Assembly: GCA_040437565.1 (NCBI GenBank)
Contig: JBDOQK010000006.1
Span: forward strand, 740,609 to 804,608
Direction: 5' to 3'
Length of the DNA: 64,000 nt
From: Albugo candida
Lineage: Eukaryota > Oomycota > Peronosporomycetes > Albuginales
A program made the translations under genes and the position numbers. Positions 33,329 to 44,363 of the stretch are shown piece after piece. How positions within the stretch are numbered: position 1 is the first letter of the stretch; the number at the start of each line of letters is the position of its first letter. Under the pieces are notes generated by a model. The model did not search any database, was not told the origin of the DNA, and worked only from the letters and a program-made list of their open reading frames with translations.

Positions 33329-36300
33329 ATGGACGCTACGCAATTCCGTAATTTAGAAAACTTATGTACCCTTTTGTACGAATCGTCCAACGAGAGTGAG
33401 AGAAATCAAGCACAACAATATGTTTTGGTTTTGCAAAGCTCCGTAGAGTACATACCTCAGTGTCAGTATGTTCTGGACAACTCTTCGTCGCCGTACGCTT
33501 TGGTCGTAGCAAGTACGAGTTTGACGAAATTAATCACGGCACACTGGAATAACTTCTCAAGCTCCCAGCGCGTCGATATACGAAATTATGTTCTTGCCTA
33601 TTTGGCACAGAAAGGGCCAAGCCTTGAAAAATTTGTCACAACATCTCTAATCCAATTAGTCTGCCGCATAACAAAATTAGGGTGGTTTGACGATTCTCAA
33701 CATCGAGAGATTGTGGACGAGGTTACAAAGTTTCTGCAAGCTACTGTGGATCACTGTATCATCGGGCTGCAAATTTTAAATGAATTGGTGACTGATATGA
33801 ATCTCCCAGTTGCTGGAAAGAATTTGACTTTCCATCGCAAACTGGCTGTATCGTTCAGAGAAGAAGCGCTGCTCCGTATTTTCCAAGTTTCACTTACGAC
33901 ATTGGAGCAGTTGCATCTTCAAAACATTGGCGGTGCATCGGCTGATCAAGAACGCCGTATGGGGGAACAAGCTGTAGGACTGGTCATCAATTGTCTAACA
34001 TTTGACTTTATCGGAACGAATTCTGATGAATGTACAGGCGAAACTGGCTCAGTACAGCTTCCGTCGTCGTGGCGTTCCCTGATTCAAGATCCACAAACGT
34101 TGCAACTCTTTTTCGACTACTACAATTCAACGACGCCACCTATCGCGTCTAAATGCCTAGAAGTATTGATGCTGCTCGCGTCAGTGCGACGTAGCATCTT
34201 CTCGGAAAAAGATCGTGCCATCTTTCTTTCGCGGCTACTCACTGGCATCTGTCAAATTTTGTCGACTCAGCAAGGACTTTCAGAGCAAGAGAACTATCAT
34301 GAATTTTGTCGACTTCTCAGCAGAATCAAATCAAATTTTCAACTTGCTGAATTGCTCAAGTGTGATTCTTTTCAAGAATGGATTGAACGAACTCCCGACT
34401 TCACTGTCAAATCCTTTCAGCAGTGGCAATGGTCTGCTAACTCAACACACAGTCTTTTGTTATTGTGGACTCATTTGGTGGCGGCATCGCCCTACATGCG
34501 TCTTGATAATAATCCTGGATCACTAAACTCAGCGTCCTCGTTCTTAGACGTAAGTGTTCCAAAGGTCATCGAAGCATATGTACAATCCCGACTCGATTCT
34601 GCTCAGCAATGTTCAGCCGATAGCTCACTAGAAAATCCTATTGATGATGAAGGAGGACTTCTGGAACAGCTGGAAAAAATACATACGATTTGTCATTATG
34701 ACTACGCATCTACTGGAAAGTACTTGATTGCACGCTTTGATGTTGTTTTAAATGGATATGTGGAGCTGACAAGGTCAGTAGATCAATCCCTGAGTGACAC
34801 GAAACCAAATAATCTGGAAGGGATGGAAAATCAGCTAGCATGGTTGATTTACATCATTGGGTCTATCATCGGCGTACAAGCATACGCCCCAAATTCAACT
34901 GAAGGTGATGAATTGATTGATGCAGACTTATCTCAAAGTGTGTTTAGAGCGATGCAAATAACCGAGAGTCGCCTGATTAGTACTGGCGGGCAACATAAAG
35001 CAAGTCAACACTTTGAATTATCTTTATTATATTACTTCAGTAATTTTCGGCGAAGTTACATTGGAGAACAGCATGGTATGCCGTCGGTGGCGGCGCCACT
35101 ATTACTACCCACTTGTGCTGTGGTCATTGGACCAGACGCGACATCAACAAACTCAAAAAACGCAACCTATCAAAGAATGTTTGAACATATGGGGTTTGGT
35201 GATCACACTGTTGTTGTGAATATGATTGTGACCAAGATTGGAAACAATCTCAAATTTTGGGGGAATAACGAAGTAATAGTCAGCAAAACAATGGATTTAT
35301 TTTTCGAGATTGCTTCCGGATACTCTTCTGGCAAACTACTTCTTGGTCTGGAAACCGTTCAGTATCTGATAGGGCACCACACGTCCGATGAATTTCCGTT
35401 TCTTTCGAATCCCGCAAATACGCGACATCGAACTACGTTCCATATGGCAATAGCTCGCTTGTTGTTTACAACTCAGTTTGATGAATGTTCTGAACGCTTT
35501 GAGCGATTCATAGAGCCGATTGAAGACGTTTTGAACAAACTATTGCAAACTCCAAATTTTAGGCTACCTGAGGTTCGTGAAGCGATCACTGGAGTATGTC
35601 GCGATCTACGTGGAATCGTACAGCAAACATTCAATCGAAGAACTTATGCCTGCATTTTTGATATGCTGTATCCAATGTACTTTCCTATCTTCGTACGAGC
35701 TGCAAAAGATTTATTCGATGCACCCGCTGTTACGAACGCATTACTGAAATTCTTGCAGGAACTTGCGCACAATAAGGCACAACGCATAGTATTTGATCAG
35801 GGATCAGCAAAAGGCATACTATTATTTCGAGAGCTGAGTAATGTGGTTGTAGCTTACGGGAGACAGCTCCTTGCTATACAAACTGGAAAGGATCCGTACG
35901 CAGAAAAGTACAAAGGCATTTCGCTTTGCTTGGGAGTTTTGTATCGCGCAATGGGTGGCAACTATGTAAACTTTGGAGTTTTTGAGCTATACAACGACAA
36001 GTGCTTGGAAAACGCCATTGAAGTGGGACTGCAATTAATTTTTGCCGTACCGGATGAAGATTTACTCACCTACCCAAAGCTCAAAAGCGCATATTTTTTC
36101 TTTCTAGAAATTTTGTTTCGAAATCAGGTGTCATCAGTAATCGCACTAGATACTACAATCTTCAGTCAGCTTCTACAATCGTTACATATGGGTATCACTT
36201 CGCAAGACTTGAGTATAGCTGCACAATGCGCTACTGCAGTGGATCATTTAGCAAGTTTATATTATCACGAAATGAAGAAGAAGCGCGATACACCAATGAA

Positions 36301-36634
36301 GCATGCGCTTATTGCTCATGTACAGGGGAATCCGACTATGTGGACATCCATTTTGGCCGCCCTTTTCGATGTATTGATTTATGGTGACGCACCCACCCAG
36401 TGGGCTGTATCAAGACCAATTTTGAGTGTAACTTTATGCAGCGAAGATGCTTTGAACTCGTACAAGCAAAGTCTTGCCAGTTCGCAGCCTGTTGAAAAGC
36501 AAAGCTTGGTCGAGCATGCGTTCACGACATTGTTTGCAGACGTCGCGCCAAATCTTGAAGCAAGTAACCGGGACAAATTCACTCAAAAGCTAGGACAATT
36601 CCGAACCGCTTTGCGAGGATTTCTTACGATCTAG
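33329..36634 (+). CDS. XPO7: Exportin-7 (RanBP16-type nuclear transport receptor)
   Basis: A single-exon ORF of 1101 residues, close to the 1087 of human XPO7. The N-terminus (RNLENLCTLLYESSNESERN) carries the importin-beta-like first HEAT repeats. The phrases LITAHWNNFSSSQRVDIRNY, LNELVTDMNLP and HRKLAVSFREEALLRIFQVS are typical of exportin-7. The rest is a long HEAT/ARM solenoid ending in LGQFRTALRGFLTI. The family is a RanGTP-dependent receptor that exports proteins such as p50RhoGAP and 14-3-3 and can also import cargo. There are no introns, stops or odd features, so it anchors the conserved block. Confidence 0.96.
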   Translation: MDATQFRNLENLCTLLYESSNESERNQAQQYVLVLQSSVEYIPQCQYVLDNSSSPYALVVASTSLTKLITAHWNNFSSSQRVDIRNYVLAYLAQKGPSLEKFVTTSLIQLVCRITKLGWFDDSQHREIVDEVTKFLQATVDHCIIGLQILNELVTDMNLPVAGKNLTFHRKLAVSFREEALLRIFQVSLTTLEQLHLQNIGGASADQERRMGEQAVGLVINCLTFDFIGTNSDECTGETGSVQLPSSWRSLIQDPQTLQLFFDYYNSTTPPIASKCLEVLMLLASVRRSIFSEKDRAIFLSRLLTGICQILSTQQGLSEQENYHEFCRLLSRIKSNFQLAELLKCDSFQEWIERTPDFTVKSFQQWQWSANSTHSLLLLWTHLVAASPYMRLDNNPGSLNSASSFLDVSVPKVIEAYVQSRLDSAQQCSADSSLENPIDDEGGLLEQLEKIHTICHYDYASTGKYLIARFDVVLNGYVELTRSVDQSLSDTKPNNLEGMENQLAWLIYIIGSIIGVQAYAPNSTEGDELIDADLSQSVFRAMQITESRLISTGGQHKASQHFELSLLYYFSNFRRSYIGEQHGMPSVAAPLLLPTCAVVIGPDATSTNSKNATYQRMFEHMGFGDHTVVVNMIVTKIGNNLKFWGNNEVIVSKTMDLFFEIASGYSSGKLLLGLETVQYLIGHHTSDEFPFLSNPANTRHRTTFHMAIARLLFTTQFDECSERFERFIEPIEDVLNKLLQTPNFRLPEVREAITGVCRDLRGIVQQTFNRRTYACIFDMLYPMYFPIFVRAAKDLFDAPAVTNALLKFLQELAHNKAQRIVFDQGSAKGILLFRELSNVVVAYGRQLLAIQTGKDPYAEKYKGISLCLGVLYRAMGGNYVNFGVFELYNDKCLENAIEVGLQLIFAVPDEDLLTYPKLKSAYFFFLEILFRNQVSSVIALDTTIFSQLLQSLHMGITSQDLSIAAQCATAVDHLASLYYHEMKKKRDTPMKHALIAHVQGNPTMWTSILAALFDVLIYGDAPTQWAVSRPILSVTLCSEDALNSYKQSLASSQPVEKQSLVEHAFTTLFADVAPNLEASNRDKFTQKLGQFRTALRGFLTI

Positions 36635-36887
36635 TGCAGTAAAGTATCTCTACATGATTACTCAGTAAACAGCTTTAACACATTCGTGTTGCTCGACACC
36701 TTTCATAGTACTCAGTACATGATCTATGTATGTGCACACCTCTATGTAAGTGCTCGGCATTCATTGAATTGACGACTTGATGTTGAGCCATCGAAAACCT
36801 TAAATGATATCTCATTGCGTCAGTAGTTGTTTGCGAGAGGTCGCTCTCAGTTGTATCCGAGACGTCTCGTAAGAAACATTAGTCATC
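36635..36887. promoter_or_regulatory. Intergenic spacer between exportin-7 and CFAP300
   Basis: About 250 bp hold the 3' UTR of exportin-7 and the promoter of the next gene on the same strand. No individual site is recognised. Confidence 0.3.
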
Positions 36888-38152
36888 ATGCCACCTGCTT
36901 TTGCACCGAAGTCCGGTGTAGGAGATGAATCCATACCCACTGAATTTCGACACCTTGGAAGTGTATTCTTGAGATCACAAGATCAAAAGCTACAGCTCAA
37001 GCTGTTTCAGTGGTACATTGAAATAGCTTATGAAAATACTGTCTTTTTAAATCTTCTGGATTTGAAACAGGGATATGCAAGCGAATCTGCAAATTGAGCG
37101 TTTCTACATCGGGGGTGAATTCGGTAGAATTGGAAATGGACAAGATATTGCTCTTCTCGATAGTTTCTTTTCTGACCAGGGCGTGAAAAAAATTCTCAAG
37201 GTAATAAATACTTGCAATCTTGTCTAAAAATTCTTCAATACGTGTCTCCAGCTACCATCATGCAGTCCCGATATTGCCTGTGCATTGATGTATAAAGAGC
37301 TGAAGACTACAGTGACCACATGTGCCTTTTTTGACAAGATCCTTGGATCGAGTACGAATTTTACATACTTGAGTCATCAAAAGAGATTGTATCACCTGTC
37401 TTCGTAGATATTGTTTCACGCACCGGAGTTATTCGTCGATGTTTAAATGAATACCATAATGAAATTCCAATTGATGATCTACTCAAGAAAATGATGGTAG
37501 AATCAGACAATGATGAAAACAATATTTTCACGAATGTAGAGCGCCAAGAGTTCATTTATCATATTTTTCGATCTGTAGTAGTTGGTGGGTCCCTCGCTCA
37601 AGNNNNNNNNNNNNNNNNNNNNNNNNNNNNNNNNNNNNNNNNNNNNNNNNNNNNNNNNNNNNNNNNNNNNNNNNNNNNNNNNNNNNNNNNNNNNNNNNNN
37701 NNGTAGATATTGTTTCACGCACCGGAGTTATTCGTCGATGTTTAAATGAATACCATAATGAAATTTCAATTGATGATCTACTCAAGAAAATGATGGTAGA
37801 ATCAGACAATGATGAAAACAATATTTTCACGAATGTAGAGCGCCAAGAGTTCATTTATCATATTTTTCGATCTGTAGTAGTTGGTGGGTCCCTCGCTCAA
37901 GCAGATGAAAATATTTTTTCGTACATTTCGGCGACAAAGTCGATATATAAAGGATTGCTTGCAGTAATAAAAAAACCGAGCAATCCGAATGGTCTTGAAA
38001 TCACCTCACGAGTATATCAAGTCAGATGCCCGGCTATGTCACATTCCTCTCTATTTCTCACCAAGTCTTCCTACAATTCATGTTACGTCATTGTTGACCC
38101 GAAAAAGCGCTTGATTACAGCATGGCATTACTCGTATCAATCATTTTGGTGA
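36888..38152 (+). CDS. CFAP300: Cilia and flagella associated protein 300
   Basis: Exon 1 is 36888-37012, exon 2 37071-37200, exon 3 37252-38152, with introns of 58 and 51 nt. The N-terminus has FRHLGSVFLRSQDQKLQLKL, and exon 2 has ERFYIGGEFG and DSFFSDQG. The C-terminal half (EFIYHIFRSVVVGGSLAQ, SATKSIYKGLLAV, the YVIVDPKKR end) matches the ciliary assembly factor CFAP300/C11orf70, needed for dynein arm assembly. This fits an organism with zoospores. The frame shifts by one base near 37338 (CAFFDK, then DPWIEYEFYILE in another frame), where AAGGATCC may have lost a G. That is either a sequencing error or inactivation. A 199-bp duplicate around the gap at 37603-37702 repeats part of exon 3. 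Confidence 0.85.
37404..37901. repeat. 199-bp direct duplication flanking a 100-N gap in CFAP300
   Basis: 37404-37602 recurs as 37703-37901 with one difference (CCAATT against TCAATT, Pro to Ser in the protein). The single difference suggests two alleles of one locus rather than a tandem duplication. Confidence 0.88.
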
Positions 38153-39878
38153 ATGAATACAGCACGGAAGCATCTCCTCAATGAACTCTGAGAGAGAAAA
38201 TTGTTTAGCTTTCGGTAACGGAATAAAAAGTAACCTATATATTCGGGAGACTGCGCTGGACGCGAAGCGAAAATATTTCAAGTTAAAGCTGGCTACTAGA
38301 GGCTTCGATAACTTGATTTACCGCAGCAGAAACATGTACTTATTTTCGCATCGGCGCCATGTGCAACTAGCAATCGAGCACTCATCAGTTCCGGACAGAC
38401 GGTATCTGGATAAATAGCTAAGAAAAAAGCGCACGCTTTAACTACGATAGCCTATCTCGGGACTAATCTATGTACCCATAAGTACCCATAAGTCTGAATT
38501 GAAGCACACCTTAGGCATCACATTATCATGTCCTTCCGGTGCCTGGATAGGACGAGAATTCCAGAAAATTATGAATTTGCATTGTGGGAGAACTAGTTCA
38601 GCCGAATTGAATCAGCTTCTGAAATCTGTATCTGATGAAGTATTTCCTTCGCCTCGTCCACTTGAAAGTATCAGCAGAGAGTGTATTCAGAACTTATGAC
38701 TCACCATTTTTTTAATTTAGATCTGTCTAGTTACTGCGTATATGTGACCGAAAGTACAGCACAGGTTCTCAATGAGTCAATCAAAATCACTTAAAGCGGT
38801 AATCCGCAAGGAAGGCACATGTAGCCAAGATGGATAAGTCGAATGAACTTGACGATTTTTTTGTGGAGGTGTGGAAGGTTTGTGAAGACTCAAACATGTC
38901 GTGAGGAGGTTATTTCCAGTTTTGAAGCACAAATGTAGCGCTAGGTGTAGTAGCCTTGTCTGGTCGATCACTGCAGTGTTCCAAAAGGAGTGTGATAACT
39001 GATATCTGGGTATCGAAAACTAGATGGGCTCAGCCGACCATCGAAATATGTATCAAATTTGCGATTCGAATTAGAATATTGGATACTGATCTAGTCTTAC
39101 AATAGTTATTGTCCCATATAAAACTCCGCCTAGTTGGCGCAGCAGGGAGATTCTGCTGACGAGCAAGACACTCCTTTATTTATTTGTAGTCTGAGAAATA
39201 TACCGACGGTGGTATATCACACGGTCCGAGCAGTTTTTCCAATAGTTGTTTTGTGGCGGGTTCGAAAAATAAAAATCGTGGCCCCTATGAATGCTTCGGC
39301 ATGATTGGTGCTACTTGCACAATAGTAATGGCGAATGTTGCTCCTTAGCCTTCAAGTTTTACACATAAGTCCAAGGGTGAGAGTGAATGAAATGACAATA
39401 ACAGCGTTCGTCTCAAGAAGCACATTAAGGTACACGCTCGACACATCATCGCTATTTATGCCACTCCGACAGCAAAGTCTAGATATACTACTTCTCATTC
39501 ATAGAGCACTGATACTAGTGCCATTGCTTGTTCAATCAGCCCTAGTCATGATGTTTGCGGTGTCCAAGAGCCCTCTGCTTCGGCTCGAATAAATGTCGAA
39601 ATTTCCTTCATTTTATGGCTAAATAAGCATGTTTAGCTATTCGCCTTTACATTACACTAGTATCTTTCGATCCAACTTCGTTCCATCTGTATCAATTGAC
39701 AGTTTGGTGATGATGCTCAAATTTTTGAAATTCGTTTTTCTGACACAATCGTCAATGACAATATTATTACACCTATAAAATCTAAAAATCTCGGAACGCT
39801 TTATTTTAGGATGCAACGGTACTTGCTCAGAAATCTTAGACCAATGAAACTGCATTTTGCCTATCGCCATCTAGAAGC
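38153..39878. other. Intergenic with weak ORFs
   Basis: Plus-strand ORFs at 38181-38417 (78 codons, ATG) and 38499-38699 (66 codons, ATG) are polar and protein-like, but have no known domain and no linking splice sites. A minus-strand ORF at 39652-39870 would start only 8 bp from the next gene's ATG. None is called. Confidence 0.3.
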
Positions 39879-40229
39879 ATGCTGCTTTTCGAACTATTGG
39901 GTCTTGCAGGATCATTCATGTTTTCGGCAGCTTTGGTGCCTCAAATGATCAAAGTATATCGTACGAAAAGCGCGAAAGACATCAGTACGACATTCCAATG
40001 CTTTTTTATCACCGGGGCTGCGCTTGTAGTCACGTACGGCATAGGAGAAGGACTATGGCCAATTTATATACCGTGCTCAATGGAACTTATTGGTGGTATT
40101 ACGCTTATGTTGATGAAGTGTCGATACGACCGATTAGAACGCAATGCTGATGCCATCGACGATCATGGTAAGGTCATGACGACACCCAATGAAGCTCAGT
40201 TTCAAGTTGTGTTGACGCCTAAAAGATAG
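39879..40229 (+). CDS. Single PQ-loop (SemiSWEET-like) membrane protein
   Basis: An intronless ORF of 116 residues with three transmembrane helices (about 4-24, 38-57, 62-83) and one PQ-loop: LVPQMIKVYRTKSAKDIS (PQ at 21-22). One three-helix unit with this motif is the SemiSWEET architecture, which works as a homodimer for sugar transport in bacteria. Eukaryotic SWEETs normally have two such units plus a linker helix, and oomycetes also have fused multi-unit forms. The hydrophilic tail of about 30 residues (from RYDRLERNADAI on) is unusual for SemiSWEET. Another PQ-loop family, or a fragment of a longer SWEET, are alternatives, but start and stop are clean. Confidence 0.7.
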   Translation: MLLFELLGLAGSFMFSAALVPQMIKVYRTKSAKDISTTFQCFFITGAALVVTYGIGEGLWPIYIPCSMELIGGITLMLMKCRYDRLERNADAIDDHGKVMTTPNEAQFQVVLTPKR

Positions 40230-40343
40230 TGGTTGGAGATCTGTGTGCATATCAAACGAGAAGTGAGGCATGTAGGTAGCTTACTTTTATTTTGAGTTTA
40301 AGACTGTCATATATGCCATATTGCTGCATTGCTTGATTTAGTA

Positions 40344-43300
40344 ACACAGACACTGCATTCTTTTTACCTAGATGAGATCAACTATATGGAGAGCAGGAAA
40401 GGCTTAATTCATACCGGTTGATGTGGAATGCGGACAAGAAAAGAAAACATATGAAGTACTGTAAATGATGGAGCGAGATAAAGAATCGAGTCGTGCACAG
40501 ACACGGTTTTTGGTGCCACAAAGAAAGTTGATGAACAAAAAGGCTGATTGTCATTTGATTATCTCAACAGCATATTGTGCACAGGAGCCCATCTAATCGC
40601 TTCTGCTGATATACGAAAACATGCATTACCCTTCATGTTCAATGGCTTGTAGTACCACTCCAGCCCCTCGCCCTTGTTGCGATTAACGACGAAAGTATCA
40701 AAAGATAAACTTCATCAGAACAGTAAGACTGATTACATGAACTATTCACCGTGCGGAACCATAACAATATACGCCTAAACACCTATAAACTACACTGCGA
40801 AGTCATGATCTGTAATTAGAACTTGAATCGCGTGCCACATGTCGACAAAATTATGATGTTCACAAATATAAATAATTCCACTGTGATTCCTGCTCGTCGC
40901 GCACATACGATAGACTACCACCCCGCCGCAGTGTTACTCCATCGATTAAAAACCTGATCTTGTAAACAAGATTTTGAATTTTTCTGGTCTTGGTGCGTAT
41001 CTAATGATCGCGTTGCGACCGGACTTGACCACCTATATTGACTTGTTGAAAGTGTTTGCTTTTTTGAATCTGATTTGAACATGCTTCTTATAGTATTATC
41101 CTAATCGAGCTCAAGTGATACGAGCGCCGCGACCCAAGTGAACTTAATAAGGCGGAACTCTCTACCTATCATGCTGTACATTGGGTTGACTAACAATTTC
41201 GACCTATGCATCCAAGCTTAGAAGCGATTTATTGTATGCGTGCACTAGATCATGCATCACCAGATAAATAGCCTTCAAATGTGCTGAACCTTTTACCTAC
41301 CACGTTATATCAACATGTGAATATGCGTGACGCTACTGAGTGCTTAATCTTCAATGGATGGTACGTTCTAGTCATATTTGTAAAGATCGCTTTTTCCAGA
41401 TAGATAGAAAAACTTCCACCCCTCCACCAAATTTTCGTGACACAATGAGGACGCTATGCACCCCTTTATTTATTTATCAAAAAATCTGAGATTCTACAAA
41501 TGAAAGGTGCTCGAAAGGATAATCACCATGGTAAAATCAGATGCTGCAAAATTTGACCATGTTAAAAGTTTTTTTTGCTTGCTTACTTCATTTATTGAAC
41601 CTCGTAACAATTAATTAAGACCTTCTATTACTGGAATCTCTCACGTTTTTGGCTATATTGCACTTGCATTGACATCACTCTATTAGATCCCTCCTGATTC
41701 CTCTTATTCGACCGCTGCATATACAACGGTATCTGCCTATCGAGATCCGAATTATCATGGATGTCTTTTGAGTTGAATAGGACTGCTGGAAAGTAACGAA
41801 TACACATTGCCATCCGTCGGGCGTTTTCGTAAAAAGATCCAAGGAATCTAAATGGTGGTTTCGTATACCATCCGCTATGGACTGTCCCGATGCGGTGGTT
41901 TTGTAATTGATGAAGGCCGTAGAAAGAGAACCTAACAGTCATGAAAAAATGTATAATTACTTGTATTTTTGCCTCCCATCAGTAAAGCGACTTCCCTTTC
42001 CGTGCGGTGTTCTCAACAGGTTATAAGCCCAGCAATAAGTTGCTCAGGATCAAGCCCAAGCGCCAGCCGCGACTCACATCAGCAACGATGGAGCTAGTAC
42101 AGCTTCAGGTGCGGGTGAGGACATGGAAAGGATGATGGATATGGTTACTGAACTGAAAGGTGACATTGGAGCTCGTCTCACCAGGCTTAAAGCGGAGATT
42201 CGAGGATGACCAAGCTTCGGTCGTGTCCGCCGGCAGTAGCACTTTTCGCGCTAATGCGGAGACGCGCGCGGGACTTGGCCGAATATGACGATATCCTCGT
42301 TAANNNNNNNNNNNNNNNNNNNNNNNNNNNNNNNNNNNNNNNNNNNNNNNNNNNNNNNNNNNNNNNNNNNNNNNNNNNNNNNNNNNNNNNNNNNNNNNNN
42401 NNNACACAGACACTGCATTCTTTTTACCTAGATGAGATCAACTATATGGAGAGCAGGAAAGGCTTAATTTATACCGGTTGATGTGGAATGCGGACAAGAA
42501 AAGAAAACATATGAAGTACTGTAAATGATGGAGCGAGATAAAGAATCGAGTCGTGCACAGACACGGTTTTTGGTGCCACAAAGAAAGTTGATGAACAAAA
42601 AGGCTGATTGTCATTTGATTATCTCAACAGCATATTGTGCACAGGAGCCCATCTAATCGCTTCTGCTGATATACGAAAACATGCATTACCCTTCATGTTC
42701 AATGGCTTGTAGTACCACTCCAGCCCCTCGCCCTTGTTGCGATTAACGACGAAAGTATCAAAAGATAAACTTCATCAGAACAGTAAGACTGATTACATGA
42801 ACTATTCACCGTGCGGAACCATAACAATATACGCCTAAACACCTATAAACTACACTGCGAAGTCATGATCTGTAATTAGAACTTGAATCGCGTGCCACAT
42901 GTCGACAAAATTATGATGTTCACAAATATAAATAATTCCACTGTGATTCCTGCTCGTCGCGCACATACGATAGACTACCACCCCGCCGCAGTGTTACTCC
43001 ATCGATTAAAAACCTGATCTTGTAAACAAGATTTTGAATTTTTCTGGTCTTGGTGCGTATCTAATGATCGCGTTGCGACCGGACTTGACCACCTATATTG
43101 ACTTGTTGAAAGTGTTTGCTTTTTTGAATCTGATTTGAACATGCTTCTTATAGTATTATCCTAATCGAGCTCAAGTGATACGAGCGCCGCGACCCAAGTG
43201 AACTTAATAAGGCGGAACTCTCTACCTATCATGCTGTACATTGGGTTGACTAACAATTTCGACCTATGCATCCAAGCTTAGAAGCGATTTATTGTATGCG

Positions 43301-44363
43301 TGCACTAGATCATGCATCACCAGATAAATAGCCTTCAAATGTGCTGAACCTTTTACCTACCACGTTATATCAACATGTGAATATGCGTGACGCTACTGAG
43401 TGCTTAATCTTCAATGGATGGTACGTTCTAGTCATATTTGTAAAGATCGCTTTTTCCAGATAGATAGAAAAACTTCCACCCCTCCACCAAATTTTCGTGA
43501 CACAATGAGGACGCTATGCACCCCTTTATTTATTTATCAAAAAATCTGAGATTCTACAAATGAAAGGTGCTCGAAAGGATAATCACCATGGTAAAATCAG
43601 ATGCTGCAAAATTTGACCATGTTAAAAGTTTTTTTTGCTTGCTTACTTCATTTATTGAACCTCGTAACAATTAATTAAGACCTTCTATTACTGGAATCTC
43701 TCACGTTTTTGGCTATATTGCACTTGCATTGACATCACTCTATTAGATCCCTCCTGATTCCTCTTATTCGACCGCTGCATATACAACGGTATCTGCCTAT
43801 CGAGATCCGAATTATCATGGATGTCTTTTGAGTTGAATAGGACTGCTGGAAAGTAACGAATACACATTGCCATCCGTCGGGCGTTTTCGTAAAAAGATCC
43901 AAGGAATCTAAATGGTGGTTTCGTATACCATCCGCTATGGACTGTCCCGATGCGGTGGTTTTGTAATTGATGAAGGCCGTAGAAAGAGAACCTAACAGTC
44001 ATGAAAAAATGTATAATTACTTGTATTTTTGCCTCCCATCAGTAAAGCGACTTCCCTTTCCGTGCGGTGTTCTCAACAGGTTATAAGCCCAGCAATAAGT
44101 TGCTCAGGATCAAGCCCAAGCGCCAGCCGCGACTCACATCAGCAACGATGGAGCTAGTACAGCTTCAGGTGCGGGTGAGGACATGGAAAGGATGATGGAT
44201 ATGGTTACTGAACTGAAAGGTGACATTGGAGCTCGTCTCACCAGGCTTAAAGCGGAGATTCGAGAATGACCAAGCTTCGGTCGTGTCCGCCGGCAGCAGC
44301 ACTTTTCGCGCTAATGCGGAGACGCGCGCGGGACTTGGCCGAATATGACGATATCCTCGTTAA
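40344..44363. repeat. 1,960-bp direct duplication flanking a 100-N gap
   Basis: 40344-42303 recurs as 42404-44363. Three single-base differences were noticed by eye, for example ATTCATACC against ATTTATACC and CGAGGATGA against CGAGAATGA. The copy holds non-coding sequence plus the 5' LTR and leader of the copia element at 43844. This is best read as two haplotypes or two ends of the same region placed in series. Confidence 0.88.

Noticed and set aside
39335-39592. 85-codon hydrophobic ORF upstream of the PQ-loop gene
   Set aside because: It opens with TTG and has no PQ-loop or other motif. It was not joined to the downstream gene because no splice pair was found.
39652-39870. 72-codon minus-strand ORF beginning 8 bp from the PQ-loop gene
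   Set aside because: It would occupy that gene's promoter entirely and has no recognisable features.
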